From Diphasiastrum complanatum (Eukaryota > Streptophyta > Lycopodiopsida > Lycopodiales > Lycopodiaceae), in contig CM055095.1 in assembly GCA_029204225.1 (NCBI GenBank), forward strand, positions 18,453,483-18,517,482: a stretch of DNA of 64,000 nucleotides, read 5' to 3'. Under the pieces are notes generated by a model that searched no databases, was not told the origin of the DNA, and saw only the letters and a program-made list of their open reading frames with translations. Position numbers and translations under genes: made by a program. This document shows, piece by piece, positions 60,785-64,000 of the stretch (the stretch's first letter is position 1; each line of letters opens with the position of its first letter).

Positions 60785-61050
60785 ACAAAAGTGTTTGGAA
60801 TCTCTTCATGCTTTTGCAAACATTGAAATATTTAGAGTCAACACTCTAGATGTAGACTTGGATTCATAAAGCTTCTTCAAAGCTTCCCAAGCCTCACTTG
60901 ATGAAGTACACTTACCAACTTCCTTGAGAAGTTCATTGGTAACATTCATCTTGAACATATGTAGAGCTCTTTTGGCCATCTTGTCATATCTCACTTGACA
61001 TTGTTGTGTTGCTGGCCTCTCCTCCAAATCTACAACATGGGTCTAGATTC
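60785..61050 (-). pseudogene. Copia gag fragment (family F-like), minus strand
   Basis: The minus strand reads MNVTNELLKEVGKCTSSSEA then WEALKKLYESKSTSRVL, closely matching LNVCNDLLKEVSSCASSKEA and KSIYESNNTSRIL in family F gag. Confidence 0.85.
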
Positions 61051-61289
61051 AATGTACCCAACTATTCAAATTTGAATCTACTCAAACTCACATTCTAACT
61101 TTTCCACACTTTCAAAAAGCGTTTATTCAAATGAAATTTAGACTAATGAACTTTGACAAGTTAATCTCTAAGTCTAAAACAAGTTTTGGCCTCAATATGC
61201 CAAATATGAAAATATTGACAAAATGATCAAACTAGTTGAATCTTTCACTCTCTCTCTCTTCAACTAGTTTTAGCATAGACTTTGATAGC

Positions 61290-61385
61290 ACTCCAAGTGA
61301 AGTCCTATGCTTCATGAACAAGTCCTTTCCCAATGCTTTGGTGAAGATATCAACTACACATTCCCTTGAAGACACATGTTGAAAA
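61290..61385 (-). pseudogene. Copia RNase H tail, minus strand
   Basis: The minus strand reads VDIFTKALGKDLFMKHRTSL, the conserved last segment of copia polyproteins. Too short to assign to a family. Confidence 0.75.
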
Positions 61386-61388
61386 TAG

Positions 61389-61853
61389 ATGCTGTTTTAT
61401 GAGTTCGACATGACTGATCTGGACGAAGCTCACTTTTGTCTGGGCATTCAGATCCACGGAGACAGAGCGAGACAACTGATCTATATCACTCAACAAAGGT
61501 ATTTTCACAATGTTATTAACATATATAATCTAATGATAGCTGCTTCTCAATCTATTAAAGAAGCGTTTTGGTTGAGAAATTTAATGTCAGACATTAATTT
61601 GTATCAGTACAACCCCACAATTTTATTCTGTGCGGCCAATCCTATATTTCACTCTAGGAGTAAGCACATTGAAATTAGATATCACTAAATCAGGGGCAAG
61701 GTTCTCAACAAAGAGGTAAGCTTAACATACTGCAGAACGCAGGACATGGTTACCGATATATTCACGAAGGCATTAAGTGTTAATGCACACAACAAGTTTT
61801 GTGCATTACTTAGTTTGAAGATCAAGACATCCACGGATCCAGATTAAGGGGGG
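61389..61853 (+). pseudogene. Copia RT end and RNase H fragment, plus strand
   Basis: Reads FDMTDLDEAHFCLGIQI (RT thumb), then after deletions ASQSIKEAFWLRNLM and NPIFHSRSKHIEIRYH, and TDIFTKALSVNAHNKF. It ends at a clean polypurine tract AAGGGGGG (61846-61853). Confidence 0.85.
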
Positions 61854-61952
61854 TGTTGGATTTATCTCTTCTACTCTCCTAAATCCTATTTTAATCTACC
61901 TCCATTCATGCTGCGGAATCAAGTGAGAGGCTCACTTCCACAAATTATTCCA
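61854..61952 (+). repeat. LTR start remnant
   Basis: TGTTGGATTTATC right after the purine tract, a canonical TG start. It is cut off after about 100 bp by family F gag. Confidence 0.65.
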
Positions 61953-61960
61953 TTGGGAAA

Positions 61961-62770
61961 GTGAGGATGGAATCACTCCTAGTGATCCATGACCTCTTTG
62001 ACATAGTTCTAGGAGTTGAGGAAGAGCCTCAAGCTACCCAAGAACAAACCAAATACAAGAACAGAGCAAGATTAACTCTACATTACATAAAGTTGAATGT
62101 ATGCAATGACCTCTTGAAGGAGGTGTCTTCTTGTGCCTCATCAAAAGAGGCTTGGGATTCATTAAAGAGTATCTATGAATCCAATAACACTTCAAGGATC
62201 CTCATGCTAAGGAATCAAGTCTTTCAAAGCATGAAAGGAAGTGGAGAGAGTGGACAAGAGTATGTCCTTAGGATCAAATCTCTTAACAAGGAATTGAGTG
62301 CTATAGGAGAAAAGATCCAAGATCAAGAGCTAGTACAAATCATATGGAATGGCCTAGGTGATGAGTTCACCAACTTGGTCCAATCATTTGCTATTCAAGA
62401 CACTCTTCCATCCATTGAAAAGTTGCACAATGTTCTTGTGGTCGAGGAGAGTAGACTCCTACACCTCAAGACAAGAATGGGAGGCATGTCACTTAATGGA
62501 GGAGAGGAGACAGCAAATTTTACATCCAAAGGCAAGAAAAAACAACATCCATTCAAGAAGAATCAAGGCAAGGAGGCTAAGATGAAGAATGGATGATCAA
62601 CTTCCAAAGGCAAAGTGAAGAACAAGGCAAAGCTCAAGTGTTTCTTTTGTGGGAAGAAAGGACACTTTGCCTCATAATGTTACTTGAAGAAGAATCAACA
62701 AGCAAATGGAGATCAAGGGAACATTGCTCAAGAGGAAGAAGATGAGGATGGATTCAGCACATCCACTTTT
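61961..62770 (+). pseudogene. Family F gag
   Basis: The frame MRMESLLVIHDLFDIVLG is open for about 211 codons: LNVCNDLLKEV, WDSLKSIYESNNTSR, YVLRIKSLNKELSAIGEKIQ. After a TGA it continues with CFFCGKKGHFAS.C, a zinc knuckle with a stop in place of one residue. Confidence 0.92.
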
Positions 62771-62844
62771 CAAGTTGGATGCTAATGTTGCAAATGAAAG
62801 TGTGAACTTGGCTAGGGAGGAGCTATCTCAAGTGGAGCTTTGGC

Positions 62845-63640
62845 GCTAAGAGATTAGGCCATACTAATCTTCAATCCATGGAGTTAATGACAAGCAAGGA
62901 ACTAGCTCTCGTCCTACCAAAAGCTATCAAAAAATGTGGAAAGATGTGTGAGACATGTGGCCTTGCAAAGTCACACAAATCTTCTTACAATAGATCTTCA
63001 TCAAGATCTCCCTCTCCCATTGGATCTCATACATTCTGATGTACATAGTTTTCCACATGCAAGTAATGGAGGTGCCTTGATGTATGTAACATTTATAGAT
63101 GATTGTACTAGATTCACATGGATTGAGTTACTATCATAGAAAATTCTTGTATATGAAGCTTTCATTAAGTTCAAGTCTCTAGTTGAGAAGCAACTTAGTA
63201 CTTCCATCAAGGCACTAAGATGCGATAATGGAGGAGAGTACACCTCCAATAAAATGAAAGACTTTTGTGAGATCAATGGCATTAAATTGCAATACACTTG
63301 GTCCTACACCACCCAACAAAATAGGTGGCTGAGAGGAAAAATAGGAGTCTATGTGAATGTGCAAAGTCTTTAAGACTTGATGCATCACTTCCCATCTCAT
63401 TTTGGGGAGAAGCTATAACTTGTGCAAATTACTTGTGTAATACACTTCCTAGTAGTGCTATTGATGGGATCTCACCATATCAAGCTTTGTTTGGTAAGAA
63501 ACCCAATGTAAAAGATTTTAAAAATCTTTGGAGGTATTTGTTATGTCCACATCCCTTTGGAGACAAGAAAGAAGGAAGATGCTACCTCCTTCAAAGGGAT
63601 TTTTGTTGGCTATGGAGAAAATATCAAGGGCTATAGGATA
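62845..63640 (+). pseudogene. Family F pre-integrase and integrase
   Basis: Shows RLGHTNLQSMEL and CETCGLAKSH (zinc domain). The core carries IHSDVHSF (Asp), LRCDNGGEYTS (Asp) and VAERKNR (Glu), so the DDE triad survives, although frameshifts near 63010 and 63325 separate the parts. FWGEAITCANYL and FGKKPNVKDFK follow. Confidence 0.9.
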
Positions 63641-64000
63641 TATGATCCTATATCCAAGAAAGTAAAGGTAAGCAAGGATGTACTTTTTGATGAGTCACAA
63701 TTTGCTAAAAGCTTGTCTAATGGATCTAACCCATTGTGCATTGAAGATCTTGACAAACCCGAGGAGGATCTTGACAAACTGAAGGAGGATCTTGACAAAC
63801 CCGAGGATGGAGACAAAGATCCTAGTCAAAGGGGGCCGAGAAGATCAACAAGAAGCAAGGGCGAGCCCTCAAGGCTCACCTATGTGGACAAGGGAAAGCA
63901 AAAGGAAGACTCTACATCTTCTACCTCTTACTCCTTCTTAGTTACATTGCTTGAAGAACCATCATCTTTTGAAGAAGCATATAGATCTAAAGTTTGGAGA
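63641..64000 (+). pseudogene. Family F linker before RT
   Basis: Reads YDPISKKVKVSKDVLFDE, a repeated DLDKPEE/DLDKLKE/DLDKPED run, RRSTRSKGEPSRL and EEPSSFEEAYRSKVW at the window edge. This last phrase is the start of the RT domain. Confidence 0.88.
63746..63808 (+). repeat. Three 21-bp tandem repeats in the family F linker
   Basis: Three in-frame 21-bp units, each starting GATCTTGACAAAC, adding a repeated acidic heptapeptide. Confidence 0.93.

Larger units (their letters stand above)
61953..64000 (+). mobile_element. Copia family F, running off the right edge
   Basis: Gag, zinc knuckle, pre-integrase, integrase and linker in order. The LTR and gag start are missing on the left, and RT lies beyond the window. 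Stops at 62594-62596, within the knuckle and near 63137, and frameshifts near 63325 and 63590, show decay. Its gag and linker wording link it to element N and to the minus-strand gag scrap at 60785. Confidence 0.9.

Overview
This window looks like nuclear DNA from a land plant with a large, repeat-rich genome. The evidence is many Ty1/copia elements whose primer-binding sites match plant initiator-methionine tRNA, a Ty3/gypsy chromovirus with a chromodomain, very long GA/CT microsatellites, and one plant-type C2-domain gene. A decayed Penelope-like reverse transcriptase near the left end would fit a gymnosperm or fern, where I would expect such elements more than in flowering plants. The species cannot be fixed from the sequence.

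Layout, left to right. 1-1190: tail of a copia polyprotein split by a GA array. 1.7-3.5 kb: Penelope-like element, minus strand. 4.6-7.1 kb: decayed gypsy, minus strand. 7.5-8.6 kb: copia fragment. 8.6-14.9 kb: an old copia element (family B) with both LTRs. 14.9-15.6 kb: inverted 5' end of copia family C. 15.6-18.9 kb: AT-rich, unassigned, with microsatellites and a hairpin. 18.9-23.8 kb: copia family E copy 1, lacking its 5' end. 24.1-26.6 kb: a roughly 1-kb tandem repeat. 26.6-30.4 kb: the only convincing host gene, an intronless-in-coding C2-domain protein, with probable leader intron and 3' UTR. 31.5-33.7 kb: gypsy scrap and a small minus-strand LTR element. 34.3-38.9 kb: rearranged chromovirus. 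39.4-42.3 kb: copia family C pieces. 42.3-46.9 kb: microsatellites and unassigned DNA. 46.9-59.9 kb: a three-level nest (element N inside family E copy 2, itself inside the 5' LTR of element H). 59.9-64.0 kb: a mosaic of copia fragments, then copia family F running off the right edge.

Nothing here forms an operon or pathway. The retroelements share the usual gag-protease-integrase-RT-RNase H plan (copia) or gag-protease-RT-RNase H-integrase-chromodomain plan (gypsy), and every copy seen carries stops, frameshifts or deletions. The most interesting items are: an LTR family whose ends appear to be AG...GT rather than TG...CA, supported by target duplication, primer site and polypurine tract; a 5.5-kb non-autonomous element with a coding-like duplicated module and a tandemly repeated leader; a Penelope-like RT next to a compact cloverleaf-like inverted repeat; and a 238-bp copied segment inserted in the chromodomain between 19-bp direct repeats.
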